A stretch of 57,838 nucleotides of DNA, taken from positions 1 through 57,838 of the IMG/VR virus record IMGVR_UViG_3300047181_000043. One strand, 5' to 3'. This DNA is from a virus. This document shows positions 57,771 to 57,838 of this stretch, in pieces. How positions within the stretch are numbered: position 1 is the stretch's first letter; each line of letters opens with the position of its first letter. Under the pieces are notes generated by a model. It had not been told where the DNA came from. It did not search any database and saw nothing but the letters and a program-made list of their open reading frames with translations. The translations under genes and the position numbers were made by a program.

Positions 57771-57838
57771 ACTGTTTATATGTGGTGTACTACCACTTGA
57801 AACCTGTACTGCCCGAATAAATGAAGTTATGGACATTA

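Noticed and set aside
1-57838. tRNA genes and CRISPR arrays
   Set aside because: No cloverleaf-like stretch fits the short gaps between genes, and no regularly spaced direct repeats were seen. The repeated words found are dispersed, not arrayed.

Overview
The window looks like part of the genome of a large T4-superfamily myovirus. In one ~55 kb block (about 2.05-57.4 kb) it carries T4-type replication and recombination genes: UvsX, DnaB-type helicase, gp32-like SSB, gp61-like primase, gp45-like clamp, family B polymerase, gp44 and probable gp62 clamp loader, gp47-like nuclease and a UvsY-like protein. The same block has T4-type structural genes: gp25, sheath, tube, gp26-like, tape measure, tail-tube cap, gp53-like, gp27/gp5-like spike and gp4-like head completion. 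No capsid, portal or large terminase gene is visible, so the window is only part of the genome. The host is not certain. Replication genes sit behind an almost invariant 13-mer, TTATCTTTGTTAT, which contains TATCTTTG and so fits the Bacteroidota -7 box (TAnnTTTG). A Bacteroidota-type host is my best inference.

Layout. 1-1.87 kb holds small leftward genes, two of which are followed by short palindromic sites with GCCTAAC/GTTAGGC ends that resemble integron attC sites. 1.875-2.046 kb is one arm of a ~170-bp imperfect inverted repeat; the other arm is 57.390-57.562 kb. Each arm has an outward GTTAGGC, helically phased GGATAA boxes and an inward ATAAACTA promoter-like motif. 2.05-3.7 kb: gp25-like wedge and a companion. 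3.7-7.9 kb: uvsX, helicase, a methyltransferase. 7.9-10.6 kb: an IS607-type element (small ORF, serine recombinase TnpA, large TnpB). 10.6-12.6 kb: unknown genes. 12.8-17.1 kb: class II ribonucleotide reductase with two inteins. 17.2-33.2 kb: SSB, primase, clamp, polymerase, clamp loader and tilS among unknown genes. 33.2-39.1 kb: unknown repeat proteins, dUTPase, sheath and tube. 39.1-43.7 kb: UvsY-like, possible small terminase, Mre11-like nuclease, sugar-transferase-like and kinase-like genes. 43.7-53.5 kb: the baseplate/tail cassette. 53.5-55.9 kb: thioredoxin-like, UDP-galactopyranose-mutase-like and GT2 genes. 55.8-57.4 kb: two leftward unknown genes. After the right arm a short rightward gene begins.

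How the genes work together. Two promoter-like classes split the genes by role. TTATCTTTGTTA precedes replication and nucleotide genes, often ending 0-2 nt before the ATG. ATAAACTA precedes structural and unknown genes. GC-rich hairpin terminators with T-runs close most units. UvsX, UvsY-like, gp32-like and gp47-like proteins would form the recombination machinery. Polymerase, clamp, loader, helicase, primase and SSB would form the replisome. The reductase, dUTPase and the P-loop kinase-like protein would supply or clean up nucleotides.

The most unusual features are the attC-like cassette sites outside the phage core with mirrored landing-pad-like arms at its ends, the two promoter classes with probably leaderless transcripts, and a ten-base mini-hairpin word (GGCGACAGCC or GCCGACAGGC) found 18 times across the window.
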